A DNA stretch of 64,000 nucleotides, from positions 1,549,248 through 1,613,247 of the forward strand of contig NW_023503592.1 of assembly GCF_014529535.1 (NCBI RefSeq), given 5' to 3'. A model generated the notes under the pieces. That model was given only the letters and a program-made list of their open reading frames with translations. It did not search any database and was not told the DNA's origin. Both the position numbers and the translations under genes were made by a program. This DNA is from Bradysia coprophila. Lineage: Eukaryota; Arthropoda; Insecta; Diptera; Sciaridae. Position 1 is the first letter of the stretch. Each line of letters begins with the position of its first letter. Of the stretch, positions 1 to 12,561 are shown piece after piece.

Positions 1-288
1 AATTTTTTAAATGAGAAACAAACAGACGTCGACCCAATCCATATATCATAATCATCAATCACCCGCACAAACAAACAAACAAAATCTGAAAACCCAGAAA
101 ATTTCTTACAAATAGGCCAAATAGACACACTCAAGCGCCTTGAAATTTCACATATAATAATGCTCTCGCCAAATATAACTCAAAAATGATTACGACTACA
201 CGTGTGTGTGCTTATCACATACTACACACAGTGTTAAACGTGCAATTGTTTGCGCAAATAATATTATTTACTATCGAGGGCCCTTAAG

Positions 289-360
289 TCCTCGGTAGTA
301 TAGTGGTAAGTATCCCCGCCTGTCACGCGGGAGACCGGGGTTCGATTCCCCGCCGGGGAG
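289..360 (+). tRNA. tRNA-Asp (GTC)
   Basis: This 72-nt cloverleaf has a seven-pair acceptor stem (TCCTCGG with CCGGGGA) and discriminator G. The anticodon loop CTGTCAC gives anticodon GTC, and the T arm GGTTCGATTCC is canonical. The A box (TAGTATAGTGG) and B box (GGTTCGATTCC) are intact. A T-run directly after the gene is the pol III terminator. An almost identical gene lies on the other strand at 15991-16062. It should be functional. Confidence 0.97.
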
Positions 361-1241
361 GATTTTTTTTCTTTTATTCTTTGTTGTTTTCAATATGAAA
401 TCTGTTTTCGAATTAATTGATGAGGTCTTACTATTGAAAAATTAAGTCTAAACATCGTCATTCACTTCTCCGATAAGATTTAATAGGATAAATATCAATC
501 ATGGAGCGAGAGCTGATGTCTGACCGATGCCACTGACAAATTCTTATTTAAAGTGGGACGTTCTGTTATGAATCTCAGTCTGGTGTACAAGTGACTGTCT
601 AGAGAAATCTAAATATAGAAGAATTGTAATTAGAAAAATTGGTTTTGCGTTGCTCGGGCACCGTAGATAATTTTTACGAAATTTTAAACAGCTCTGCCCC
701 TGTCTGTGTTTTTTCAGTTGTAGCACTGACGATTTCAGTTCGGATCGTCTCTGTATTGAAATACTTTTCCAACATTCTTGGCATAATATTCCACCCCATT
801 CCATCATTTCTATGGAAATCTTTAGCGCTGTACCGAACAAACTGTGGCGATACACTCAAATTCACCTTAAACTTGGTTTCTTTCTGTCTTTTCTGATCCG
901 TGAAGTTCTACAGAGATATGATACTTTAAAAGGTGATAAAAAAAAACCATGGGTAGTTGATAAAAACAAAGCTGTAAACTATGGGGAGGTCTCGCAGATA
1001 CAGACACGCGAATGACTCTACACAGTTGTCGCTAAAATGATGGATTTCATACAAAAAATTCAACTCCTGTGATCGTAATCATGGTGAGGATTTTTATATG
1101 TAAAATCACATCAGAAGCGTATCTCGCGACCAAAGTTTACAGCTTGGATAAAAGTGCTGAGTTATTATGGCTTAGAAGATGGTTCACAGAAAGATTGCAG
1201 AGACAGTCTCACTGATTTCTCATTATCAAACACTTGGAACA
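361..1241. other. intergenic, nothing recognised
   Basis: This stretch has only short overlapping open frames on both strands (about 540-1015), none with a recognisable family or a convincing splice structure. I see no tRNA, tandem repeat or terminal inverted repeat in it. Confidence 0.4.
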
Positions 1242-2551
1242 CTGCATAAAAAAGGAGACATAACAAAGCTGGAAAATTACCGACCCATAAGCCTATTGTC
1301 AACACTCTACAAGTTGTTTATGAAAATCATTACAAAGAGGAACACTAACAAGTTCGACTTCTACCAACCTGTTGAGCAAGCTGCTTTCAGATCTGGTTTC
1401 AGCACAAACGACCATTTGCAGGTGATGAAAACGCTTATTGAGAAGTGTCGTGAATACAACATCGACATAGTCTTGCTATTCATAGACTTCGAAAAAGCTT
1501 TCGATTCAGTGGAAACATGGTCGATATTGGACGCATTAGACGAATGTAGAGTAGACTCAAGGTACTCCAACACAATTCGATATGTGTACAAAAATGATAC
1601 TTCATGTATAAAACTTCGTAAGAGCACGGAGAAATTCAGAATTGGCCGAGGTGTAAGGCAGGGTGACACCATTTCACCGAAATTATTCACGGCGATTCTG
1701 CAGAGTGTTTTTAGGAAGTTAAACTGGAGTAAAATGGGAATAAAGATAAATGGAGAGTACCTGAGCATCCGCTTCGCTGATGACATTGTACCGATAGCAG
1801 CGAATCTAGGTCACGCTCAGCTTTTGCTACAACAGTTAAGTGAAGAGGCAAGCAAAGTTGGCCTCAAGATGAACTTATCGAAAAGAAAAGTCATGACCAA
1901 CATCGGGGACGATAGAGAAATCAAAATTGGTGACACTGTCATTGAACGAGTCGACAGCTACATATATCTAGGACATAAACTGAAGTTAGGTCTGGACAAC
2001 CAGACTGCAGAAATAAGACGTAGGATTGGTCTTGCATGGGCAGCGTTCGGAAAACTCAAACTAATTTGCAAAAGCAAAATGAATAATAGTCTGAAACGCA
2101 AAGTTTTCGACACTTGTGTCCTTCCAGTGCTCACTTATGGAGCGGAAACGTTAACTTTAACGAAAGCATCCGAAGATAAATTGAGAGTGACACAAAGAGG
2201 CATGGAACGGAGTATGCTTGGAATAACACTCAGAGACAGAATGACGAATCAATGGATTCGACAACAAACCAGGGTCGTTGATGTCATGGAAAGAATAGCA
2301 TCTCTGAAATGGAGCTGGGTGGGACATATTGCAAGAAGGACAGACGAACGTTGGACCAAAAAGATCATGAACTGGCGTCCATATAAAAGACGAGCTATAG
2401 GTAGACCACCAGAGAGATGGACAAACGGAATTAAGAATATTGCAGGTACAAACTGGCAGCAAATGGCAATGGATCGTACGAAATGGAAAGAAGTTGGAGA
2501 GGCCTACATCCAGCAGTGGATCGAAACAGGCTGAAAAAGAAGAAGAAGAAA
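1242..2551 (+). mobile_element. RTE-type LINE, 5'-truncated copy
   Basis: The DNA matches the full-length LINE at 54985-58338 from its codons for LLHKKGDITKLENYRPIS through the stop codon (2532-2534) and the AAG-repeat tail. The reverse transcriptase core is visible: FIDFEKAFDSV, RGVRQGDTISPKLF and FADD, followed by the C-terminal stretch ending in QQWIETG. The reading frame stays open to its natural stop. One codon is lost next to the FADD box (LSIRFADD instead of LSNLRFADD). The endonuclease domain is missing, so this is a dead-on-arrival insertion. The start at 1179 is an accident of upstream sequence. A weak similarity between the flanks (CTTGGAACAC on the left, CTCGGAACCC on the right) may be a decayed target duplication. 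Confidence 0.93.
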
Positions 2552-4036
2552 CGCTCGGAACCCAAATTTCGCTTGAATCTGAAATTTTCGATTTCGAATT
2601 CAACCCGTTCGGGACTTGATTATGTATTGAATGACTTTATCAGGTCATGTTCAAATTTTTCGTCAAAATTTGTGATTTCCGGTGTACAAATTCTGGGTTA
2701 CCCGAACCATCCTGAAAAGTTCAGTTTCGGTATACCCTGAAAGTTGAGACGAATTACCCGAAGGTAATTCATTTAGGGTCGGGTTGAACCTGTATTGAAA
2801 CAGGTCAAACCGATCAAAACCTTAAATACCATAAATTATTTCGAACAAAGACACGCACAGAGTTTCAGATTATTCTATAGAATCAATATCGATGCTCGTA
2901 CGGGCCTGTGTAGCCACTTGTTCTAAAGTCTATGTCACTATTGTTGCTATTACGATGTTAAATAATTTATAACAAGTCGCAGTATAGAGTGTGGAGAGAT
3001 CTCTTTGTTTACGTTTTCGTTTCCTTCCCCCTTTTTTCATATCTCTTGCTAATCGACAATATATTTTGCGTATCAATTTATTATTATATACTCAATCGAT
3101 GCGTGTAGGTATAACGAAAAATGAATCGAAATCGATCGAAAATTTCATTCGAAATCAACAGCTTGACTTAACGACAGACAGACTTAACAGAAAACCAAGT
3201 CGTATTTAGCGAAAAGCCACCCACATTCACCACGAAGACACAAAGGGCGATAAGGATGGTTTCATCGCACGTATATTCAGATGTATGCTCCGATGATATA
3301 ATTGATTTTCTATCTGGTTGTCGTTCATAATCCATACGGACAAAAGAATTATTTTGAGTTTTGGTTTTTGTTTTGTCGTTTTTGTTGTGTTAATCGAAAT
3401 GATAATTGTAATGGGACCGTATGAATTACCCCGAACGTCTATGAAATGAATTTCGATCGATTTTACGAAGCAGAAAAAAAAATGAAAATCGAAAAAAGAA
3501 ATGTGTTGTAGACATACCCGTATCACCGATGATGATGTACTTAAACAAATACGCGTACGACATATTTTTGGTTATTTTCGTTGATTCAACGTCGATATTT
3601 CACTAATCCTTTACGGTAAATTATCCTACGCCTGGTATGTTGATAGTATTTTGGTAAATTCGGTTGATTGAATTGATTTTTTGTCACTTTTACGATACTT
3701 TTTTGTTCCCGTAAAAAAGCACAACTTTCACACAAATTTAATCACTTCGTATGTTTTTGTTGGAAATCACAATTTACTCAGTCACTTTATACGTGTGTGA
3801 GTGTATGCATCATCGCAGTACATTCGGAATGACACAAAGAGAAGTATGACGTGAAGTTAGTCCCATTCCATTAAGTATAACATCTGATTTGACAATCTAC
3901 TTTTACAAAATGATGATCATCATGATGATGGTTTGACATTACATGTTTTTCTACTGTGTCAGAGTCAATATTTTTCTCGGATTTTGTTTTGAAATTGTGT
4001 TTTGTTTGATAGAAACAATTGTCAACCGCCTGAGTT
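2552..4036. other. intergenic upstream of the N-glycanase gene
   Basis: This stretch is AT-rich. At 2600-2830 it has repeated short GGTTCGGG/CCCGAACC motifs that resemble the decayed stretch at 8870-8990, which suggests remnants of one repeat. No gene is recognised. It should contain the promoter of the downstream gene, but I cannot place a TATA box or start site with confidence. Confidence 0.3.
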
Positions 4037-7000
4037 ATGGACGAACAACACATTGCCAACGTTGAATGTTTAAATTCATCGGAACGGTACAGTGACGGTG
4101 TTGTCATTCTGCTGAAATTGTTGGACAATGTGATCAGGGAGCCACAGAATAGCAAGTACCGCACCATTCGATTGGAGAACAAAGTGATCAAAGAGAAACT
4201 GCTGTGTCTGAATGGCATTCGGGAATTGTTGGCCGGCATCGGTTTTGAAGAGGTTTGTTGCATGGGTTATTACGTGTCGTTACTCAAAATGTGCACTATA
4301 AGTGGAGACAATGTCTGCGGAAATGATTTCGCCTTTTGTCAGATGGGTGGGTGTGATTGAACAACAATTCTGTAGACCATTTTGGTCGAAGAACTACGGT
4401 CAGACAAAACACCACTACTTCATCATCCCAGGAAAAAAAATTGTCTAAAGTCGTCACCAACGTACAGATTTCGAAAATTTGAGTGTCAAAACTACATTTC
4501 GGAAGCTTGACAGAGATACAAACGACATATAGGTCGTGCTCGTGCATGACGTGCATTATTATTATCTTCGGATACAAACTTTTGCATAGCGGTCATCGGA
4601 CGACAATCAATTGATTTCGAAATTCGACTCGAATCATTCCTTATCTTTTCGTCCGAAACGATTGGTTCTCGAGTCACTTAAAGCACCTCGTGTATGTTAG
4701 TGTCGCTGCAATACTACGTCTGAATCAACACCAAATATAATTCCTTTGTAGTTATGGTCGTGGAAGCTAGGACATGTTTCCAAAGTTTACCGAGTGTTGC
4801 GAAAAACAGCCCAGGTTTCGGGTGCGTTTCCAACCGAATTCCCACATGTAGCTCCTCAGGATGATGAGCTAGAAACCTTTGACAATTTAACCTCGATCAA
4901 CTCTATAATCGCCAACAAAGCTGTAGAACACGTACCTCGGAATTTATCGAGGTGGGAAGAGTTTCAGCCTTCATTCCCTCATATCGCGGAATATTGGGAA
5001 GAAATTGGTTCCACTGTTCTGCAAAAGTCATTTCTTCACGTTTCAGAAGGTCCTCCACCTTAATCTGCAATAAAATTTAATTATAATGACCCGCCTCACC
5101 TCTCCCTTGCCTCGTGTTGACCCACCACAATGCAACCATGCACATCCACCTCACCTTAAAAATCCCAAAACCCCAGAGAACAGTCAAAAATCATTCAAAA
5201 CCTTAGAATTCCACAGATGGAAGCGGTGTGAGAGGAAAACTTTTTTTTACCATTTTTTCTCATTTTGACCCGAGGAAGTTAGTTCCTACAAGAACTGCCT
5301 GAACTACCAACATTTTCTGTCACTTCAAACCCTATTCCCAGCTAGCTGTAGCTCATCAAGATGAAGACCTTATGGACGTGAATTCACCCGAAGCTTGAGC
5401 TCATTAACTTTCTTTCAACAGATCGAAGGTGAACTACGTCTGCCTAGCAACCTGATCATTGCAAAACTGAAGAAGTTTCGAGACGTGCTAAAAGAACGAC
5501 TGGAATTCGTTCAACAAAAATCGAACAAAATCGACTCAACACAACGAAATGATGACAGCGCAACGGCCTCATCATCGACCAAAGACACTAGCATTCAACG
5601 ACCGACCGCGTCGAATACCACCAAATTGATTGAAGTCATTCCAAAGCGACCATACCATGAGCGAACCACATTTTCTCGTGTCATTGTAAGAATTTTGACT
5701 TTCTCATTCTTTGCGTCGCTTGAAAGTTTCGTCTACGACATTTTCAGCCATTCAACAATCCGTTCCTACAACAAATGGAAACCACCTCCGATATGGTCAT
5801 GCAGTACGAAGATGAGCGGTTGCTGCACGGCGGCAGAAAAGTGATTCCAATCGAAAGATTGACAGACAATGCCACAAAAAAGTTGCGGCTGATTCAAAAG
5901 GAAATCGTGTCGAACCGCACGTCGAACAATCCGGAATTGTGCCTGCGCGACCTGATACTGTGCGAACTGACCAGATGGTTCAATGAGGAGTTTTTCACGT
6001 GGGTGAACTCGTTACCGTGCAAGAAATGCGGCAACGAAGACGTGTCAACGAAAGGCAATTATGTGGAAAACGGTGTCCGAGTCGAGGTGGGTGCCCGGTT
6101 ATTTATGTAGAGCAAAAACGATCCCCATCTATTTGACAATCATTTCCACAGACATTCACATGCTGCAACGACACGTCGAAATTCTGTCGTTTCAACGATG
6201 TGGCGCTGTTGCTGAAGACTCGCCGTGGCCGGTGCGGCGAATATGCCAATTGTTTCACATTTTTGTGCCGATGCCTGGGCTACGATGCACGGCTGTGTTA
6301 CGCCACCTTCGATCATGTATGGACGGAGGTGTATTCGGTGTATCAGAAACGGTGGCTGCACATTGACCCGTCCGATAATGTGGTCGATGCTCCGCTTATG
6401 TACCAGCACGGATGGAAGCGAGACATCGATTATGTGATTGGATTTTCGAGAGGTAAGAGAACCGACGTGCAACGCAAACTGGCTTCGGCATCAGTTCCTT
6501 GGACCATTCACCGCTCGGCTTGGGGAGGATAAATTTCGTGTGTCTTCACAGTCCCTACAGATTGGGGTTTTGATTTTTGTGGGTCGGGTCCGCATGCTAG
6601 CGAAGAAGAGCCAGCCATAGCCATTTTGTCAACTTTTTCGTTATCTTCTTCCCCAGAGTGTCCGGGTACCCATACAAGTCTTCTACCAACTTTTCTTCTT
6701 CTCTTCTTTTTCAGCCTGTTTCTATCCACTGCTGGATGTAGGCCTCTCCAACTTCTTTCCATTTCGTACGATCCATTGCCATTTACTTTTGGAGGCCACA
6801 AAAGGCGATCGAAACGCCTTAATCAAACATTCGCAATCTGAAAAACATGCAACTATCCTGCCCTCGGATGTCCTTCGACAAAGCTTCACTGACCTGGGAG
6901 CGCATGTTTCTGCCTGAAAGACCCAAAAAAAAGTTTTCCTAGACTGTACTACCTGCTTCGGTATCTGGGGCATACATACCCCGATCTGTCCGTGAGTAGT

Positions 7001-8711
7001 CTTCGAAAAGTTGGTTGACTCAGTGGCCCAGCACCAAATTGTAAATTTCTTGAAAATGTCTGGTCTCACGGTTTCCAATAATAGTTGGACACAGGTCTGG
7101 AAACTCCATCAAAATTCTCATTAACGCCCACAATTTCAGTAAATTCTTTTCCAACAAACCATCTTCCTTTCCCACAGACGACGTCCAAGACGTCACCTGG
7201 CGCTATGCGAACAATCACAAGGAATTGCAGTCGAAACGATCAAAATGCAGCGAAAGCGACCTACTCCAAACGATTACGCTGTTGCGCAACAAGCGTCGAG
7301 TGAAACTGACACCGATCCGCTGCACATATTTGAACAAACGTTCAATGATCGAACTGGTCGAATTGATGACGCCCAAACAGGTGACGGAAAATGAGCGCAA
7401 GGGACGCAGTTCGGGCAGTTTGAATTGGAAATTGTCACGTGGCGAACAGAATGTGAACAATGTGAGAAAATGAGAAGAAAAAAACGTTTAGAAGAAGGTC
7501 GATGGGGACATCCATAAAGAATATCGACACCAGTGGGGGAGACAGTGGGCTTTGATCAAGTGTAACACCTCTTGTCGAAGGTGTCGAATAATTGAGCGCG
7601 AATTTATGGATGACCCTACGGTCTGAGAGCAAATTGTATTGTTTTGTTACATGAAATGGAGAAACCTCGTTTTGCGTTCTACCACAGACCGACTACGAGT
7701 GACATTTTTCAGTTGGATTTTACTTCTAAAATGAAAAATAGAAAAATGCAACGCTCGGGCTAAAAACTCTACATGGGGACAGCTAGCTATAAAATGTTTT
7801 TGAGGTCATTGCATTAAAACACAAAATTCTTCCCTTCCAGTTCTACGTATTCAGTGCCATTTCCAATGAAATCAACGAAAAACAATTCAATTTGAGGTAC
7901 TCTTGTGCGAGGGATATCTACGAGCGATACGTTCTCGTTGCTGGTAAGATTTTTCAATCCATTGACCAACTGTTTCGAAAATCCTGTGGACGTTTCGAAC
8001 ATCCAGTGAACGTTTCGAACATCCAGTGGACGTTTCGAACATCCAGTGGACGTTTCGAACATACAGTGAACGTTTCGAACATCCAGTGGACGTTTCGAAC
8101 AGCCAGTGGACGTTTCGAATAGCCAGTGGACGTTTCGAACGGCCAGTGGACGTAATACCATCCAAAGGATTGTCACAATGTGTCATAGCTACTCTATAGT
8201 CAGCCCACTAACGGAACTTGTTTCCCTTATAGGTCAGCCAGTCATTTGCGCTGAAGTAAAAAACTGGGAATCGTGTCACTACATATCGTCGAATATTTTC
8301 CGTAAGGAGGAACGTGACTGGAAAATGGTCTATTTGGCGCGGGCTGAAGACACTGAAACAGCCACCATTGCATGGAAATTCAATTTCACCGAAGAACAGC
8401 TGATCATCAATTCGGTGTCTATCAAATTTGAGACGAAAACGTACGAAAACGGAGAGATTGACCTGCAAATCGTGAATGAACATGGTGAGTGGTGAATGTG
8501 ATGTGGTGAGGCAGTCTGATAAAAATTTTCGATAATTGGCTCAGGTGATGCAATACAAACGATGAGTGAACTGACCGGATCGACAACGTTTTCCATTAAT
8601 GTGACCATGAAGGGCGGTAAAGGGGAGACGGCCTGGCAACACACCCAGCTGTTTCGGCAGAGAATCGGATCGAGCGATTATCCATTTGAAATAAACATCA
8701 CGTTCAAGTAG
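4037..8711 (+). CDS. Pngl: peptide-N(4)-(N-acetyl-glucosaminyl)asparagine amidase (cytosolic PNGase), 8 exons
   Basis: The product removes N-linked glycans from misfolded glycoproteins in the cytosol during ER-associated degradation. Exons by GT-AG sites with continuous phase: 4037-4252, 5422-5685, 5748-6086, 6152-6452, 7178-7461, 7841-7943, 8233-8484 and 8545-8711, giving about 641 aa, close to the insect family length. An N-terminal PUB domain (about 20-95, RLENKVIKEKLL) spans the first splice. Cysteine pairs of the zinc site follow (LPCKKCGNE and FTCCN). The transglutaminase-type core contains RGRCGEYANCF, DHVWTEVY and RWLHIDPSDN, so the predicted catalytic triad is Cys301, His328 and Asp345. 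DDVQDVTWRYA and GSLNWKLSRGE match the linker. The C-terminal PAW domain is encoded by exons 6-8. The ATG sits in a PUB-type N terminus (MDEQHIANVE). No lesions are seen. Several internal splice junctions are phase 0. Confidence 0.93.
4253..5421. other. first intron of the N-glycanase gene
   Basis: At 1169 nt this is the longest intron of the gene, between donor GAG|GTTTGT and acceptor TTTCAACAG. It has a short chance open frame (4794-5063) with no recognised domain. A C-rich stretch lies near 5086-5210. I see no nested gene. Confidence 0.5.
6695..6784 (-). mobile_element. RTE-type LINE, 3'-end fragment in an intron
   Basis: The last roughly 90 bp of the LINE family (reverse complement of the codons for MAMDRTKWKEVGEAYIQQW, the stop and the AAG-repeat tail) lie in intron 4 of the N-glycanase gene, in antisense orientation. 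ACTTTT at 6689-6694 and 6785-6790 looks like a short target-site duplication. It is an extremely 5'-truncated insertion. Confidence 0.85.
7984..8152. repeat. 20-bp minisatellite in an intron
   Basis: About eight units follow the consensus CGTTTCGAACATCCAGTGGA in strict 20-bp register (units begin at 7991, 8011, 8031 and so on to 8131). They lie inside intron 6 of the N-glycanase gene. Units differ by one to three bases. Because 20 is not a multiple of 3, open frames across it are artefacts of the repeat. Confidence 0.95.
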
Positions 8712-8805
8712 TGGTGTGGTCGTTCGATGTGATTGAGCGATATGGGAACGGGCATAGCACTCTATGTGGAACGGGTCGAACGTATTTTGTATTTTCTACA
8801 GTTTT

Positions 8806-8811
8806 AATAAA
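8806..8811 (+). terminator. poly(A) signal of the N-glycanase gene
   Basis: AATAAA lies 95 nt after the TAG stop codon and is followed by a T-rich stretch. It is the first canonical signal downstream. Confidence 0.7.
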
Positions 8812-10188
8812 ACAAAAATATTTTAATATTCCAGTCGTGGCAGTCGTTTCTCTACAAGCATACAGCAAAGCACACGTTCAAAAAACGGTCCGAACCAGAC
8901 CCGATCTACTTTTAGCGTGTTCTCGGGTTTCAACAATTTAATTCGGGTCGGGTTTCGACAAAACTCGATCCGCTCATCTCTGGTCTTAAAAACCAGTTGG
9001 GTTTAAAAATGTCAAAATGTCTCCAAAGTTCGATCAAAGTTCAATGTCATCATTTCGACCCGATCCCAAAATTTTATTTTAAAGTCCGAAGCTAGGAAAA
9101 TTTCTTGTTTCAACGGGTTCAGGAACCAGACAAAATTAAAATTTGTGGATTGAAGAGCGGTGTCTGACATCATGTTGAGCCCCTCAAAACATTTTAGTTC
9201 AACGACTGAAATTTTTGAGTAATCTGCCGACTCTAACGGTGAGGGTAGGCTGCGCAAGTCTTGTTAGACAAATTGAAAATCCGAAAATTTTGATTTTACT
9301 CACGACCCTCACCGGGATATGAGTCATTACTTCTTTGACATGAGCGTTAAAACTCATTTCCTGCAGCTCAATGAGTAATAGCACATTAGACATTACGTGA
9401 TTGTTTGAAACTTTGTATTTTTGCGCCACACTTGGCAAAATAAAACGTTCACAACAAGGACGCAATTTAATTGCCTGTCCCATGCGAAAGGTGACCATTA
9501 CATAGCAGTTTGCCTCCTGAGAGAATCATCCATTACTCACTTTGTGATATTCAACTTCCTCATGGGGCAGGCAATTAACCAGATTTCATTGGATGCTGCT
9601 ACGTAATTCATTAATTCGGAAACGACTTTGCGACACTCGCAACTCGCTCGCGTGTTCTTTGAGCAATTTGCTACGGTAAATGTTTCTCGACAAGTGTAGC
9701 TATATTTGTCTAAAAGACACTTATCCGGCTCAAAAAACACACGATTGAAGTTTCTTTTGCCAAGTGTTACCTCATCTAATGAATTACTTTTGCAGCATTC
9801 AATGACTGCCGCCAACTTTTTTCGTTATTTGGATTCAATACCTCCATTTTGACAATTTAAATTTTCTACGATGCTAGGGCTCAAAAGTCAAAGTAGTGGA
9901 ACAATAGTATAGATAACGCCCTTGTTTGAACGTTTTTTTTTCACCAAGTGTGTCGTTTGCATTGCAGCCCGAACTGTAGGCGAGGTATATAATGCTCCGA
10001 TTCGTCGAAATTAAAAATTTGGAATCACGGACGTAATGTACTAATGAAATAATGACTCATTTCCCGGGGTTCAGTGAGTGATAGTTATTTGTTCAACGTG
10101 GGAAGAATTGAAGTTGCATTACGAATGTGTTGTTTTAACATCGTTTTGCACAACAAAGGCTTCTGAAGTTTCAGCGGAGTGAAATAGT

Positions 10189-10297
10189 ATTTTGTATGCT
10201 TGCTAAAAGGACCGAAAGTAAAGCTGTCAAGCGAAAGCTTTCGCCCCTTGAATTGACATTTGCTTTAGTTTCGGTCCTCTTAGCAAGCATACAAAAC
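10189..10297. repeat. hairpin repeat (MITE-like)
   Basis: Inverted arms: TTGTATGCTTGCTAAAAGG near 10191 pairs with the reverse-complement stretch ending near 10295 (CCTCTTAGCAAGCATACAA), about 40 bp per arm with a few mismatches. The outer CAAGCATACAA ends are nearly perfect. There is no coding potential. Confidence 0.8.
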
Positions 10298-10550
10298 TTA
10301 ATACGTAACTCTTTAGGCCTACTAAATCGATACGTAAATAACTATTACATGATTAGGGATAAAAAGATGTAGAGTTTTCGTGTGAATTTTGTTGATCCGA
10401 TGCGAAGTCGAGGTCAATAAACACACGAAAACGAGACTTTTCAGTTTTGCCCCGAGTTATGTAATGGATTTTACTTTACTAGTGAGGTAATGTGGCCTTT
10501 CCCTCACTAGTGAAGGAGTAAAGTAAAGTAAAACGCCATACTTTACACGT

Positions 10551-10649
10551 GAAATAATTTGATATCTCGTATCCCGATGAGTAAAAGTACCTCGGGCTGA
10601 AGCCTTCGGATACTTTTACTCATCTGGATACGAGATATCAAATTACTTC
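10551..10649. repeat. GATATCTCGTATC hairpin, copy 1
   Basis: Two arms of about 40 bp (GATATCTCGTATCC...GATGAGTAAAAGTA and its inverse) surround a short loop. The same hairpin with the same flanking motif (TACATTACTAT) recurs at 38420-38508. Partial copies lie at 11505-11580 and 11745-11800. It is a dispersed foldback family. Confidence 0.85.
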
Positions 10650-12561
10650 ACTGGTATAGTAATGTACTGTTATCACATATGCGCGGTGTTCGGACGTCAA
10701 AATTACTTACATAGAAGTTTAATTCAAAAATTACACTTCAGATCTATGTTGTTGTCTCGTTTTCGCTTATGTGATAAAATAGAGTACGCACTTTTCACTA
10801 TCGGTCTCGGCAAGCCTCGACTTCTTCGTGACAAGTGTGTAATATATATTACATGCTGAGGGCGTCGAAAGAAGTGCTTGAAACATGAAAAGTACGGTTT
10901 TCGACGAAGGAAGCATGTAAAAACTCTTGTTCACCCTATGGCAGAAAAAAATTCTCACCTGAATTGTCATCAGAGAGAGCGTCAACAAAGCGCTATTTAC
11001 TCATTGCATTTCTCACGCCGCACGGATGAAATAGTTATTTGTTCACCGAGGTAAGAAAGTTGGAAATTTTATTTCGATGGTGTTGTTTAGGCAGAGAGTA
11101 GCAAAGGCCACAAGTCATCAGAGAAAATGAAGTTTTCTAATTCTTCTCCAGAGGTCAACACAATACAACCTCTTTCACAACAAAGACTGCTGTAGTTTCA
11201 ACTCAAGACTATAGACTATAGTTGGGGAGGTTACACAAAACAGAATTCACCCACTATGAAATCGTTAAATTTGAGAATCCATCTTCTACTTAAATGTTTT
11301 AAATGTATGAAAATGTCAAATTTTGTGTGTGTCACCCGCGTATCTGTATCTGCGAGATATCCCCAAAGTTTACAGCCTTAGTTTCAACTGAGGTGAGAAA
11401 ATGACTATTATATTTACTTACGCTGTGAAAAAGCATTTACTTTACCAGAGAAGTAATAGAGCCATTACCTCCCTAGGGAAAACCATTTATCCCATACTGC
11501 ACACGGGAAATAATTTGATATCTCGTATCACGGTGAGTAAAAGTAAATTGGATACGAATATTAAATTACTTACGTGGTATTAGTAATCTACTATTCTCAC
11601 TCGATTCCATAAAGTCCATGTGGCGTGATTAATTTTATTTTCTCCAATCAAAAGCTATGGGCAAATAACATTTTGTTGTCTGAAGAAATTGGAATGTCTA
11701 TTTTCTCCCACTTTGACAGTGAGAGGACAGTGAGATGACAGGAATTTGATATTTCGTATCCAGATGGGTAAAAGTGTCCGAGGGCTTTAGCCTGAGTGTA
11801 GTATAACGTTTTACTTGACGAATAAGGGAACTACTTTTCCCTAGGGACGGAAAGTCCATTTTCCCTCCCTAGTAAAAGAAATAAAAATTTTCTCCCCGAC
11901 CTGTCACCTTTTGATTTTGTTTCATGTGAAATATCGCACCTCGCACACATTCAAAACCTCTGTCTAAGAAAATTCCAAATTCCAACTCGCAAAATTTCTC
12001 TCGCGTGTGGAAATTCACGCTATCCGCGATATCCTGGATACTGGGAAATTTTCAGAAAAACTCTTTAGATACCGGGAAATCGAAAAAATCGTGAAAAATA
12101 TGTGGCGAAAGATCAAATTTACGATTTTAGATACCGGGAAATTTGACTCAGATATCAGGAAGAAAAAAAAAATTCCACACGCGATTAGAGCGATCTTGTT
12201 AGAATTGACTCCTTTCTTCCCAAATAGCTATCGTATCAGCTTGTGTAATCATTATGGCATAGGTTTCAATCCGTGGCCTTATGACTCACTGTGGACATTA
12301 GCTAGAAGAACGAGCCTATGACGAACATATAACGTTTGATTTTTCCCTCCATCGATCAGTAACCATATCGAAAATTATTTATGACACATTGTGCAGTGCA
12401 CATTGTGCACCCATTATATTTACATTGTGCAGTATCCCCTCCTATCACGTCTATTCTATTCTAATTCCTGAAACGGAGAAACCGTCGAATGTCATTCAAC
12501 GCCACTTTTGGATTGGAAAGCAAGACGAAAATTGCATAATAAGATAAATAACGAGAAGAAA

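Larger units (their letters stand above)
8812..12561. other. intergenic, repeat-rich
   Basis: No gene is recognised across about 3.7 kb. It holds hairpin repeats at 10189-10297 and 10551-10649, and partial relatives of the latter at about 11505-11580 and 11745-11800. It also has degenerate GATACCGGGAAAT motifs (about 12030-12160) and decayed GGTTCGGG-type motifs (8870-8990). Short open frames here have no recognisable content. Confidence 0.5.

Noticed and set aside
1179-1241. N terminus of the frame at 1179 as a host gene start
   Set aside because: The homology to the LINE begins only at 1242. The upstream codons are unrelated flank that happens to stay open.
7814-8186. Minus-strand frames with repeated RNVHWMFETSTGCS-type peptides
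   Set aside because: They are translations of the 20-bp minisatellite inside a plus-strand intron, open in more than one frame.
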